Assembly: GCA_002869065.1 (NCBI GenBank)
Contig: PKTR01000005.1
Span: 62,001 to 126,000 of the forward strand
Direction: 5' to 3'
Origin: Hyphomicrobiales bacterium
Lineage (GTDB): Bacteria > Pseudomonadota > Alphaproteobacteria > Rhizobiales > Rhodobiaceae
DNA: 64,000 nt
Part shown: positions 10,363-18,993 of the stretch, one piece after another
Layout of the letters: each line of letters starts with the position of its first letter
Numbering within the stretch: the stretch's first letter is position 1
Made by a program: the position numbers and the translations under genes
The notes under the pieces: model-generated
Seen by the model: the letters and a program-made list of their open reading frames with translations, nothing else
Database searches by the model: none
Told to the model about the DNA's origin: nothing

Positions 10363-11598
10363 GTGTCCCTCATCGAACCGTTCCGTGGTCTGCGGCCCGC
10401 TTCCGGCCGCGCCGACGAGATCATCGCCCCGCCCTATGACGTTCTCAACAGCGCCGAAGCGCGCGAACGCGCAGCCGGCCGGCCGTGGAGCTTCCTGCAT
10501 ATTTCCAAACCGGAAATCGACCTCGCCGAGGACATCGATCCCTACGATCCGAGCGTTTATGCCAAGGCGGCGGAAAATCTGCAAAAGATGATCGACGCCG
10601 GCGTGCTCGCCCGCGACGAAGCACCCGCCTATTACATCTACCGCATCGTCTGGGGCGACCACACCCAGACCGGCATCGTCGCCGGCGCCTCGGTCGCCGA
10701 CTACGACACCAACCGCATCCGCAAGCACGAGTTCACCAAGCCGGCCAAGGAGGACGACCGCGTCCGCCAGATCGAGGCGGTGAACGCTGAGACCGGCCCG
10801 GTGATGCTTGCCTATCCGGCATCCGCAGAGATCGACGCGCTGATCGCCGGCGCCTCGGCCGGTGAGCCGGAATTCGACGTCACCGCCGACGACGGCATCC
10901 ACCACATTCTGTGGCCGGTGTTCGACGCCGACACGATTGCAAAGATCACGGCTGCTTTCGATGCGCTGCCGGCGCTCTACATCACCGACGGTCACCACCG
11001 CTCGGCCTCGGCCTCGCGCGTCTCGGCTGCCCGCATCGCCGCCGGCGATGACGCGGCCGACGCCTCGCACCGGCTGTTCCTGACGGTGATCTTCCCGCAC
11101 CACCAGCTCAAGATCCTCGACTACAACCGCGTGATCACCAGCCTGAACGGCCTCACCGCCAATCAGCTGATCGCAAAGATCGGCACCGTGTGCGCAGTCG
11201 AAAAGGTCGAAGGCCAGGCAAAACCCGCCAGCCCGCGCCAGTTCGGCATGTATCTCGGCGGCGCCTGGTACCGGCTGACGATCAATGACGATCTCGTTCC
11301 CGCCGATCCGGTCGGCCGGCTCGACATCAGCCTGCTGCATGACAACATCATCGCGCCGATGCTCGACATCGCCGATCCGCGCCGCGACGACCGCATCGAC
11401 TTCGTCGGCGGCATCCGCGGCCTCGGCGAACTGGAAAAGCGTGTCGATTCCGGCGAGATGGCAATCGCTTTCGCGCTGTTCCCGACCAGCCTGGAAGATC
11501 TGATGGCGGTCGCCGACGCCGGCGAGGTGATGCCGCCGAAATCGACCTGGTTCGAGCCGAAGCTTGCCGACGGCATGGTCTCGCACGTGCTCGACTAA
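10363..11598 (+). CDS. DUF1015 family protein
   Basis: A 411-residue protein with IEPFRGLRPASGRADEIIAPPYDV at the N-terminus, a central YYIYRI segment and the conserved YITDGHHRSASASR motif. The family is common in bacteria, often near serine-biosynthesis genes in rhizobia, but its biochemical function is unknown. The start is the GTG at 10363: it gives the conserved SLIEPFRGLRP, and the frame upstream of it overlaps miaA on the other strand. It is divergent from miaA with about 96 bp between starts, and a bidirectional terminator follows. Confidence 0.9.
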   Translation: MSLIEPFRGLRPASGRADEIIAPPYDVLNSAEARERAAGRPWSFLHISKPEIDLAEDIDPYDPSVYAKAAENLQKMIDAGVLARDEAPAYYIYRIVWGDHTQTGIVAGASVADYDTNRIRKHEFTKPAKEDDRVRQIEAVNAETGPVMLAYPASAEIDALIAGASAGEPEFDVTADDGIHHILWPVFDADTIAKITAAFDALPALYITDGHHRSASASRVSAARIAAGDDAADASHRLFLTVIFPHHQLKILDYNRVITSLNGLTANQLIAKIGTVCAVEKVEGQAKPASPRQFGMYLGGAWYRLTINDDLVPADPVGRLDISLLHDNIIAPMLDIADPRRDDRIDFVGGIRGLGELEKRVDSGEMAIAFALFPTSLEDLMAVADAGEVMPPKSTWFEPKLADGMVSHVLD

Positions 11599-11620
11599 TC
11601 CGTCGCGAACGACCAAAAAC

Positions 11621-11648
11621 AAAGGGCGGCCCGCGGGCCGCCCTTTTT
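11621..11648. terminator. Bidirectional intrinsic terminator
   Basis: AAAGGGCGGCCC and GGGCCGCCCTTT form a long perfect stem around a short CG loop, with T's on one side and A's on the other. It lies between convergent DUF1015 and DegP genes and can end transcripts from both directions. Confidence 0.92.
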
Positions 11649-11671
11649 TCGTTTGATCGAAGCCGTTGGGT

Positions 11672-13231
11672 CTATTTCTCGACCCGGAGCGCCACGAAGC
11701 GCAACTCGCCGCGTCCGTTCGACAGCAACAGAAGGATCGAGCGCCGGCCCTCCGACGTCAGCTGCTTCACCCGCTCCGCGACATCGCCCGGTTCGGTGAT
11801 CGCTTCCTGGCCGACCTCGACGATGACATCGCCGGCGACAACATTCTTTTCCGCCGCAACGCTGCCTGCGGCGACGTCGGTGATCACCACGCCCATCACC
11901 TCCTCGCCGATCGAATAGGTCGCGCGCAGCTGGTCGCTCAGCGGCACCACGGTCATGCCGAGCACGCTGACCGTCGTAACGGCCTCTTCCGGTTCGCTCG
12001 GCACTTCCTCGACCGGTTCCGCGGTGCTTTCGCTTTCTTCTAGCCGGCCAAGCTCGACCTGCAGGGTGACTTCCTTGCCCTTGCGCAGGATCAGCACGTC
12101 GACGGCCTTGCCGATCGGGCTTTCCGCCACCATGCGCGGCAGATCCCGCATGGCCGGCACGTCGCGCCCATCGAAGGTGATGATCACATCGCCCGGCTCG
12201 AGGCCGGCTTTCGCCGCCGGTCCATCTTCCGTCACGCCGGCGACCAGTGCGCCGCGCGGCGACTCCATCCCAAGCCCTTCGGCGATCTCGTCGGTGACCT
12301 GCTGAATGCGCACACCGAGCCAGCCCCGGCGGGTCTCGCCATATTGGCGCAGCTGATCGAACACATTCATCGCGATTGCGGACGGCACGGCGAAACCGAT
12401 GCCGATCGACCCGCCCGACGGCGAGAAGATCGCCGTGTTGATACCGACCACCTTGCCGTTCATGTCGAACAGCGGGCCGCCGGAATTACCCCGGTTAATC
12501 GCCGCATCGGTCTGGATGTAGTTGTCGTAGGGTCCCGAATTGATGTCGCGGTTACGCGCCGACACGATGCCGACCGTCACGGTGCCGCCGAGATTGAACG
12601 GATTGCCGATCGCCATCACCCAGTCGCCGACGCGCAGCTTGTCGGAATCGCCGAACGCGAGTTCGGTCAGCGGCTTGTCCGTTTCGACCTTCAGCAGCGC
12701 CAGATCGGTCTTGGTGTCGCGGCCGACCAGTTCCGCTGTCAGCTTCGTCCCGTCATTGAGATTGACGACGATTTCGTCGGCTTCCTCGATGACGTGGTTA
12801 TTGGTGATGATGAGGCCTTCCTTGCCATCGATGATGAAGCCGGACCCGAGAGACTGAACCTTGCGCGGACGCTGGTCATTCTCTTTCGGTCGGTTGAAGA
12901 ACTCCTCGAAAAACTCCTCGAACGGCGAGCCCTTGGGCGCATCGGGAGCCGGTGTCGGCACCGAGGGCTGTCCGGAGACCACCTGTGTCGTCGAGATGTT
13001 GACCACGGCATCGATCAGGCCCTCGGCAAGATCCGCGACCGAGCGCGGGCCATGCATATGCGCCGGGTTGCCGCCGACCACCACCGCCGGCTGCTCGGCC
13101 GCGCCGTTCGTGCCTGGAGCCGCCGTCTCGGCATTTGCCGCCGACGCTCCCATCAGCACCACCGCGCCGATCACCGCCGCAAACAAACCACCGCGCGTCG
13201 CATACCCCGCCAACGATCCAAACCAAGCCAT
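11672..13231 (-). CDS. degP: Periplasmic serine protease, DegP/Do family (HtrA)
   Basis: Envelope protease/chaperone of 519 residues. A Sec signal peptide ends near ANA|ET (residue 34). The trypsin-like triad is H146 (TNNHVI), D176 (DTKTDLALL) and S250 (GNSGGPL). Two PDZ domains follow, the first around GWLGVRIQQVTDEIAEGLG and the second near the C-terminus (GVVITDVAAGSVAAEK). The ATG at 13231 is chosen because GGGAGGAGA lies 7 bases upstream and the signal peptide starts there; the open frame reaches 13681 but the extra part is not protein-like. It is a single gene, convergent with the DUF1015 gene. Confidence 0.95.
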   Translation of the reverse strand: MAWFGSLAGYATRGGLFAAVIGAVVLMGASAANAETAAPGTNGAAEQPAVVVGGNPAHMHGPRSVADLAEGLIDAVVNISTTQVVSGQPSVPTPAPDAPKGSPFEEFFEEFFNRPKENDQRPRKVQSLGSGFIIDGKEGLIITNNHVIEEADEIVVNLNDGTKLTAELVGRDTKTDLALLKVETDKPLTELAFGDSDKLRVGDWVMAIGNPFNLGGTVTVGIVSARNRDINSGPYDNYIQTDAAINRGNSGGPLFDMNGKVVGINTAIFSPSGGSIGIGFAVPSAIAMNVFDQLRQYGETRRGWLGVRIQQVTDEIAEGLGMESPRGALVAGVTEDGPAAKAGLEPGDVIITFDGRDVPAMRDLPRMVAESPIGKAVDVLILRKGKEVTLQVELGRLEESESTAEPVEEVPSEPEEAVTTVSVLGMTVVPLSDQLRATYSIGEEVMGVVITDVAAGSVAAEKNVVAGDVIVEVGQEAITEPGDVAERVKQLTSEGRRSILLLLSNGRGELRFVALRVEK

Positions 13232-13662
13232 CGGCCAGTCTCCTCCCGGTCGGCCTTGCCGATCCGCATGTGTTTTCAAGTGACGTCGGCACGTTCCCGT
13301 ACCGCGCCCGAACCTAGAGCGTATCCCCGAAAAGGGGAAACCGGTTTTCAGACAAGGATACGCAAAAAAAGAGCAGGAACGCTTCCCATGATTCATCATT
13401 CTCGGGAAACGCTCCAGCCGAAACGCCCAACCTGTATGACGCGACCTGTATGAAATGGATTTTCGTCGGCATTGTGGTTTTTGCCGGGCGGGAATCGCCC
13501 GCGCCATGCCGTGCCTTGATGGCGCTTGCTTGCGCCTGCCCGATTTGCACCGTAATGTTTCGCGATAAAGCACTGGCCGGACGAAGAGAATGAACGGCGT
13601 TTCGCCGCTCCCGGCAGCCAAGTTCCAAGACAAAGAAACCTGACTCAGGCACCGTTCAACCA
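13232..13662. other. Divergent intergenic region, degP / ABC permease
   Basis: A 431-base stretch that must hold the promoters of both divergent genes. About 13316-13414 is a palindromic repeat. Further right ACCTGTATGA occurs twice in tandem (near 13431-13452). A 47-codon ORF at 13450-13593 was seen but lacks a ribosome binding site and is not annotated. Confidence 0.6.
13316..13414. repeat. Palindromic intergenic repeat of the Hyphomicrobiales AAACCGGTTTTC type
   Basis: Two adjoining hairpins. The first has GCGTATCC (13319-13326) pairing with GGATACGC (13356-13363) and contains CCCCGAAAAGGGG and the palindrome AAACCGGTTT. The second pairs CGCTTCCC imperfectly with GGGAAACGC. The outer ends (AGCGTATCCC and GGGAAACGCT) form a terminal inverted repeat, giving a ~99-bp MITE-like unit. 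The AAACCGGTTTTC core is typical of repeats in rhizobia. Confidence 0.75.
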
Positions 13663-14445
13663 ATGAGTTCCTTCGTCGCATCGCTGCGCGTCACCGGCCG
13701 CAACATCTGGGCCATGGCGCTGCGCAACATGCAGACCCAGTTCAGCACACAGGCGGCCGGCTACCTCTGGGCGCTGCTGGAACCGCTCGGCATGATCGCG
13801 ATTCTCTCGCTGTTCTTCCAGCTCATCGGACGCACCGCGCCTCTTGGCGAATCTTATGTTCTTTTCTTCGCGGCTGGCGTGATTCCCTTCCGGGCCTATT
13901 CAAACACCCAGATGCAAACCAACAGGGCCATCAAAACAAGCAAGAACCTGTTGTTTTTTCCCGTCATCCAGCCGCTCGACATCTACATCGCACCGGCGCT
14001 GCTGCAGCTCGCGACGATGATGATGGCCTTGCTGCTGTTTTTTGGTTTCTTTCATTTGTTCTTCGGCGAAGGCCTGCCGCACGACTGGTTCAACACCTTC
14101 CTGCCGATGGTGTTCATGGCGCTCTATGGCCTGACGATCGGTATTATCTTCGCGTCGATTTCCTCCGTGTTTAACAGCTGGGAGCGCCTGTCCACGATCA
14201 TCACCCGGCCGCTGTTCCTGCTCTCGGGCATCTTCTTCCTTGCCGACTCGCTGCCCGTCGAAGCGAAAAAATACTTCTATTACAATCCACTCCTTCACTG
14301 CACGGAGTGGATCCGCAGCGGCTACTATGCCGGGTTCGAAAGCAAGTTCTGCGATCCGAATGTCATCTACGCCTCGCTGGGGATTCTGATCTTCTTCGCC
14401 CTGCTGCTCGAGCGCCTGTTGCGCCACCGCCTGGTCGACCATTAA
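13663..14445 (+). CDS. ABC-2 type permease, KpsM/Wzm polysaccharide-export family (orphan)
   Basis: A 260-residue inner-membrane protein with about six hydrophobic segments and the ABC2_membrane layout. NMQTQFSTQAAGYLWALLEPLG near the N-terminus and YNPLLHCTEWIRSGYYAGFES near the C-terminus are typical of KpsM/Wzm permeases that export capsule or O-antigen. These permeases need an ATPase (KpsT/Wzt), and none is adjacent. Its codon use is visibly more T-rich than that of its neighbours. It ends ~100 bp from the 3' end of a tRNA gene, which fits acquisition by transfer or the remnant of a larger locus. The substrate is unknown. Confidence 0.85.
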   Translation: MSSFVASLRVTGRNIWAMALRNMQTQFSTQAAGYLWALLEPLGMIAILSLFFQLIGRTAPLGESYVLFFAAGVIPFRAYSNTQMQTNRAIKTSKNLLFFPVIQPLDIYIAPALLQLATMMMALLLFFGFFHLFFGEGLPHDWFNTFLPMVFMALYGLTIGIIFASISSVFNSWERLSTIITRPLFLLSGIFFLADSLPVEAKKYFYYNPLLHCTEWIRSGYYAGFESKFCDPNVIYASLGILIFFALLLERLLRHRLVDH

Positions 14446-14547
14446 GCCGCAGCGACGCGACAAGGCGGAAAGGCAGACACGCCAAAGGACGGCAACGCCG
14501 CATCACCCGGCTTCACCGTTCCACCAACACGAAATGTTTCGAAGGAT

Positions 14548-14623
<76 letters not shown>

Positions 14624-14792
14624 GGATCCGATGCTGGCACGAGTTTCAGGCCAGCTCTATCCGCTCGTCTCCAGCACTTGCCGGTGACGATGGCCGTCTT
14701 ATAGGGACCGCCGAGACGTTTTGCAACATCTTCCGTGTCATCAAAAGTGCAAAAAACAGCGACACCCGGCAAAGCGCCGATTTGCAGGCCTG

Positions 14793-15566
14793 CTACAGCA
14801 GCGCCAGCACCTCGTCATGCAACGCCCGCGTTGCCGAAGCGACGACACGCCCGTCTGAGGACAGCGTCAGCGGATTGCCCTGCCAGTCGGTGATCACCCC
14901 GCCCGCCTCTTCGACGATCGGCACCAGCGGCAGGTAGTCGTAAGGCTGCAGGCTCGCCTCTATCGCGACATCGGCCCAGCCTGCGGCAACGCAGAGATAG
15001 ACGTAGCAATCGCCGCCATAACGACGGAACCGCGCCCGGCCCGACACCCGTTCGAGCACCGCCAGCTGATCACCGGCAAAAAAGTCCGGCGAGGTCGTGA
15101 GAAGCGCGGCCTCGGACAGACGCTCGCAGCCGCTCACCGTGATCCGGGCGCCATCGAGAAAGGCGCCACGCCCGCGCACCGCACTCCACACCTCACCGAG
15201 CGCCGGCATGCCGGCGAAACCGACCTCGGCCCGCTCGCCTTCGAGATAACCGATCAGGCAGCCATAGAGCGGATTGCCCAAGAGGAAGCTCTTCGTGCCG
15301 TCGATTGGATCGACGATCCAGGTGCCACCGGCGCCCTCGCGCGATCCGCTTTCCTCGCCGAAAAACCCATGCTCGGGAAAGCGCGCGTCGAGCACCGCCC
15401 GCGCCGCGGCTTCGGCTTCGCGGTCGGCGACGGTGACCGGCGATTCGTCGTCTTTCAGGTCGATGTCGATCGGCTTGCGGAAGCGGGCGAGCGAGGTGGA
15501 CGATGCGGCTTTCAGCGCCGCAAGGCCCGTTTCGTAGACGGCGTCGAGGTAGCTGGCATCCGCCAT
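14793..15566 (-). CDS. hisN: Inositol-monophosphatase family phosphatase (HisN-like)
   Basis: A Mg2+-dependent phosphatase of 257 residues. Metal-binding motifs are FFGEESG (residues ~68-74), WIVDPIDGTKSF (~83-94) and AGWADVAIEASLQPYDYLPLVPIVEEAGG near residue 200. Sequences of this form are usually annotated as the histidinol-phosphatase HisN in alphaproteobacteria, which finishes histidine synthesis. However, the start lies only ~22 bp after the end of the kinase frame upstream on the same strand, so it may be part of the amine-catabolic operon and act on another phosphomonoester. The family assignment is firm; the substrate is not. Confidence 0.8.
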   Translation of the reverse strand: MADASYLDAVYETGLAALKAASSTSLARFRKPIDIDLKDDESPVTVADREAEAAARAVLDARFPEHGFFGEESGSREGAGGTWIVDPIDGTKSFLLGNPLYGCLIGYLEGERAEVGFAGMPALGEVWSAVRGRGAFLDGARITVSGCERLSEAALLTTSPDFFAGDQLAVLERVSGRARFRRYGGDCYVYLCVAAGWADVAIEASLQPYDYLPLVPIVEEAGGVITDWQGNPLTLSSDGRVVASATRALHDEVLALL

Positions 15567-15587
15567 CGGGTATCCTTCACAAAGACA

Positions 15588-15764
15588 TCAGGCCGACGGC
15601 CCGGCAGCGACCGCGGCCACATACCCGGCAAAGCCCGACGTCGCCATCAGCGCCTTGCAGCGCTCAAAACGGGTGACCGAATAGGCCCAGAAATCATCCG
15701 CCGGGTTGTCGTTGGCGTGCTGGATCAGCCCCCACAACGTCCACAGCAGGTCGCACATCGCCTT
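15588..15764 (-). pseudogene. C-terminal remnant of the phosphotransferase cut by an in-frame stop
   Basis: Directly after the TAA at 15765-15767 the same frame continues for 58 codons, starting KAMCDLLWTLWGLIQHAND and ending in TGA at 15588. This is the expected C-terminal helical tail of the choline-kinase-like family; the intact paralogue at 21440-22342 has a matching tail (AAMQCASLLREAMWSMVSE). The TAA occupies a codon that would be TAT or TAC (Tyr) in an intact gene. No start codon or ribosome binding site suggests separate translation. Confidence 0.8.
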
Positions 15765-16532
15765 TTAGATGATGATGCGGCCCATCTCGTCCGGCTTCGG
15801 TTCGCGGCCGAAATAGGCGCGTACCATCTCCATGTCCTGCGCATCGTCGAAACCGGCCTCGACCGACAGATCGCCGAGATCCCACATCGGATCGTTCATG
15901 CCGGAATATTCCCAGTCGACGATCCACATGGTCTCGCCGGTGTCGAGGAAGTTCTCGCACAGCGGATCGCAATGGCACGGCGCAGACGGCAGCGGATGCG
16001 CATCGAGCGCGGCACGCACCGTCTCCGCCTCCTTCAGCACGTCATGATAGCCCTCGGGCAGGTCGACGGTCTTGGTCGAGAGGAACTTCAGATAATCGTC
16101 GATCATCGAAAAGAGTTCGAAGCGGAACGGGAAGACCGCGTCCGACGCATGCAGGCGGGCGAACGCTTCGCCGGCACGTCCCGGCGATCCGGCACGTTCG
16201 CGGAAAACGTCCGGCGTCATCGTCACCGCACCGTCGATGAATCGGGTCACCATCACGCCGCTTGCCGCGTCGACATGAATGACCTCCGGGCTGACGCCGG
16301 CCTTGGCCGCCTCTTCCGCCGCAACCGCCTCGTTCGCGCGGTCGATATATTCTTCCGTCCCCTTGCCCGGCAGTCTGAGGCACCAGACATCGTCGCCGAC
16401 GGCGACGCGGAACACCAGATTGGTCAGCCCGCCGAGCCGGTCGATGGCAACGCTGGAGGCGTCGATGCCGGCGAAAGCGGGAATGCCCGAAAGCGCGGCC
16501 CGGGCCGCAGCGATGTCACCCGTTTCGGTCAT
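15765..16532 (-). CDS. Choline-kinase-like phosphotransferase, truncated by a nonsense codon
   Basis: Aminoglycoside/choline phosphotransferase fold, 255 residues. Visible are GGLTNLVFRVAVGDDVWCLRLPG (N-lobe), a lysine-poor N-lobe as in other members, the catalytic Brenner motif HCDPLCENFL and the metal motif IVDWEYSGMNDPMWDLG. The protein stops at GRIII, about 58 residues short of its relatives, because of an in-frame TAA. Members phosphorylate small hydroxyl-bearing molecules such as choline, ethanolamine or sugars. It lies 25 bp after the FAD protein (16558-18981) in the same operon. All catalytic motifs are present, but the missing C-terminal helices usually shape the substrate pocket, so activity is uncertain. 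Confidence 0.8.
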   Translation of the reverse strand: MTETGDIAAARAALSGIPAFAGIDASSVAIDRLGGLTNLVFRVAVGDDVWCLRLPGKGTEEYIDRANEAVAAEEAAKAGVSPEVIHVDAASGVMVTRFIDGAVTMTPDVFRERAGSPGRAGEAFARLHASDAVFPFRFELFSMIDDYLKFLSTKTVDLPEGYHDVLKEAETVRAALDAHPLPSAPCHCDPLCENFLDTGETMWIVDWEYSGMNDPMWDLGDLSVEAGFDDAQDMEMVRAYFGREPKPDEMGRIII

Positions 16533-16557
16533 CCGTCCAATCCTCCTGTCATCGTTC

Positions 16558-18981
16558 TCACACCTTCAGTCGTTCCATCTTGCCATCGTACAGCGTGCGC
16601 GGCCCGCGCGTCGCCTCATGGCTCTGCCCGAACGCCTCGATGATGAACTCGGTCTCCTTGACGAGCCCGATCGGCAGATAACCGAAGCCGATCGACTTGC
16701 CGAGCGCATGGCCGTAACCGGCGCTGGTCAGCGAACCGACCATCTCACCCTTGTACAGAATGGGCTCGCCGCCATGCAGCGGCACGAACCCGTCGAGCGT
16801 GAAGGTAACAAGCCGCCGCTCGACGCCCTTCTCCTTGATCGCGGCAAGCGCTTCGCGGCCGATGAAGTCGCCCTTGTCCAGCGCGACGCAAAAGCCGAGC
16901 CCGGCCTCATACGGATTGTAGTCGGGGCCGATATCGCCGGACCAGTAGAGATAGCCCTTTTCGAGCCGGCAGGAGTCGATGGCGCGGTAACCCACATTGG
17001 CGATGCCATGCGCCTCGCCCGCCGCCCACAGCTTGTCGTAGACATGAGCGGCGAATTCCTGGCGCACATACATCTCGTAGCCGAGCTCGCCGACATAGCC
17101 GATGCGCACCGCAAGCGCCGTCGCATTGCCGATTTCGATTTCGCGCGCCGCAAGAAACGGCATCGCCTCGTTCGAGAGGTCGCTGTCGCTGACCGACGCG
17201 AGAACCTCGCGCGCCTTCGGCCCGCAGATATTGATCACCGCATAGGCGCCGGTGACATCGCGCAGGGTCGCGCTGCCGTCGTCCGGCAGATGGGTCGCGA
17301 TCCACTGGCTGTCGCGAATGCCGAAGCCCGAGCCGGTGACGATCAGGAAGCGCTCCGGACCGGCATGCACGATGGTGAGGTCCGCCTCGATGCCGCCGCT
17401 CTCGTTGCAGAGCTGCGTATAGACCGCCTGCCCGGGCTCCTGCGGAACGACATTGGAGGCAATCCGCTGCAGGGCGGCGAGCGCGCCCGGACCGGTCACC
17501 TCATATTTCGAGAACGACGTCTGGTCGATCAGCGCCACCCGCTCGCGGATCGCGCGCGCCTCCTCGCCGACCGCGTCGAACCAGTTCGGCTTGTCCTCGA
17601 AGCTCGGAATGTCGTGCTTCTCGTCTACTTCACGCGGGAACCAGTTCGGCCGCTCCCAGCCAAACCGCGACCCGAACACCGCGCCGGCCTCCTTCAGCCG
17701 CTGATGCAGCGGCGACAGGCGCAGGTTCCGCCCGGCGTCTGATTCCTCACCCGGCCAGTGGATCTTGTAGTAGCTGCCATAGGCCGTGATCGCCCGCTCT
17801 TCGAGATAACGCCCTTGAGCATGCACCGGGCCGAAGCGGCGCACGTCGAACGCCCAAAGATCCATCCCCGGATCGCCTTCGAGGATCCAGTTGGCGAGCG
17901 CCTCGCCGGCACCGCCGGACGCGGCGATACCCGCCGTGAAACCGCAGGCGACGTAGAAATTGTCGAGCTCCGGCGCCAGCCCCATGATCGGCTCGCCATC
18001 CGCAGACACGGGGATCGGGCCGTTGATGATCGTCTGGATGCCGGTCTCGTCGAGCACCGGCAGACGCTCGGAAGCCGGCATTGCGAACAGCGCCAGCCGG
18101 TCGAGATTTTCCGGGAACAACTCGCGGCCGAACTCGAGCGGCGGCTTGCCGCGCCAGCAGCCCTTCGTGCCATCTTCCCAGCCGCCGATGGCAAACGAAC
18201 CGGTATCGGGCTTCAGATAGAAATTTTTGTCTGGATCGCGCAACGTGGTCAGATCCGCGGCGAAATCGAGTGACTTTTCGGTCAGGAAATACTGGTGCTC
18301 GACGACGCCGGCGGCAAGCGACACGCCCGCCATCTCGCCGACCCGCTTGGCCCACAGACCGGCGCAGTTGACCAGGATATCGCAGCCGATGGTGCCGTGA
18401 TCGGTGACGACGCCGACCGCGCGCCTTCCCTCGACCAACACCTCGGTGACGGTAACGCCTTCCTCGATCTTCACGCCATATTTGCGCGCCGCCTTGGCGA
18501 AGGCGTGCGTCAGCGCATAGGGGTCGACATAGCCGTCGCCGGGGATGAAGGCCGCACCCTCGACCCCTTCCGGATCGATATAGGGGAACAGCTTCTTGGC
18601 TTCCGCCGCGCTCAGATCGTGGCACTCGACGCCGAAGCTTTTCGCCTGCGTCATCGAGCGGCGGATCTCGCTCCACCGTTCCGGGCTGGAGGCAAGACGC
18701 AGCGAGCCGACCTTCTTCCAGTCGATGGCCGCATCGGCCTCCTCGCCGAGCCGGTCGAACACGGCGACCGAGTTCTGCATCAGCCGCGTCAGGTTCTTCT
18801 TGCCGCGCAACTGGCCGACAAGACCCGCTGCGTGCCAGGTGCCGCCATTGGTGAGCTGCAGTTTTTCCACCAGCAGCACGTCTTTCGCGCCGCCGCGTCC
18901 CAGGTGATAGGCGACGGAGGTGCCGATCGCGCCGCCGCCGATGATCAGAATATGGACGTGCCTGTCCGCTTGGATCGCCAT
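16558..18981 (-). CDS. Dimethylglycine/sarcosine dehydrogenase-like FAD protein with GcvT domain (copy B)
   Basis: An 807-residue two-part enzyme. The N-terminal DAO-type flavin domain has LIIGGGAIGTSVAYHLG and a WHAAGLVGQLR motif, whose H50 corresponds to the histidine that binds FAD covalently in dimethylglycine dehydrogenase. The C-terminal half (from about residue 430) is a GcvT-like, tetrahydrofolate-binding aminomethyltransferase domain (SKYEVTGPGALAALQRI, GYRAIDSCRLEKGYLYWSGDI). Such enzymes oxidatively demethylate methylated amines and pass formaldehyde to folate. It is 12 bp downstream of its paralogue at 18994-21435. The substrate is unknown. Confidence 0.9.
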   Translation of the reverse strand: MAIQADRHVHILIIGGGAIGTSVAYHLGRGGAKDVLLVEKLQLTNGGTWHAAGLVGQLRGKKNLTRLMQNSVAVFDRLGEEADAAIDWKKVGSLRLASSPERWSEIRRSMTQAKSFGVECHDLSAAEAKKLFPYIDPEGVEGAAFIPGDGYVDPYALTHAFAKAARKYGVKIEEGVTVTEVLVEGRRAVGVVTDHGTIGCDILVNCAGLWAKRVGEMAGVSLAAGVVEHQYFLTEKSLDFAADLTTLRDPDKNFYLKPDTGSFAIGGWEDGTKGCWRGKPPLEFGRELFPENLDRLALFAMPASERLPVLDETGIQTIINGPIPVSADGEPIMGLAPELDNFYVACGFTAGIAASGGAGEALANWILEGDPGMDLWAFDVRRFGPVHAQGRYLEERAITAYGSYYKIHWPGEESDAGRNLRLSPLHQRLKEAGAVFGSRFGWERPNWFPREVDEKHDIPSFEDKPNWFDAVGEEARAIRERVALIDQTSFSKYEVTGPGALAALQRIASNVVPQEPGQAVYTQLCNESGGIEADLTIVHAGPERFLIVTGSGFGIRDSQWIATHLPDDGSATLRDVTGAYAVINICGPKAREVLASVSDSDLSNEAMPFLAAREIEIGNATALAVRIGYVGELGYEMYVRQEFAAHVYDKLWAAGEAHGIANVGYRAIDSCRLEKGYLYWSGDIGPDYNPYEAGLGFCVALDKGDFIGREALAAIKEKGVERRLVTFTLDGFVPLHGGEPILYKGEMVGSLTSAGYGHALGKSIGFGYLPIGLVKETEFIIEAFGQSHEATRGPRTLYDGKMERLKV

Positions 18982-18993
18982 GATCGCCCGCCC

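Noticed and set aside
13450-13593. 47-codon ORF MKWIFVGIVVFAG with several cysteines, upstream of the ABC permease
   Set aside because: It has a hydrophobic start, but there is no ribosome binding site and no recognisable family; one cannot tell it from chance.
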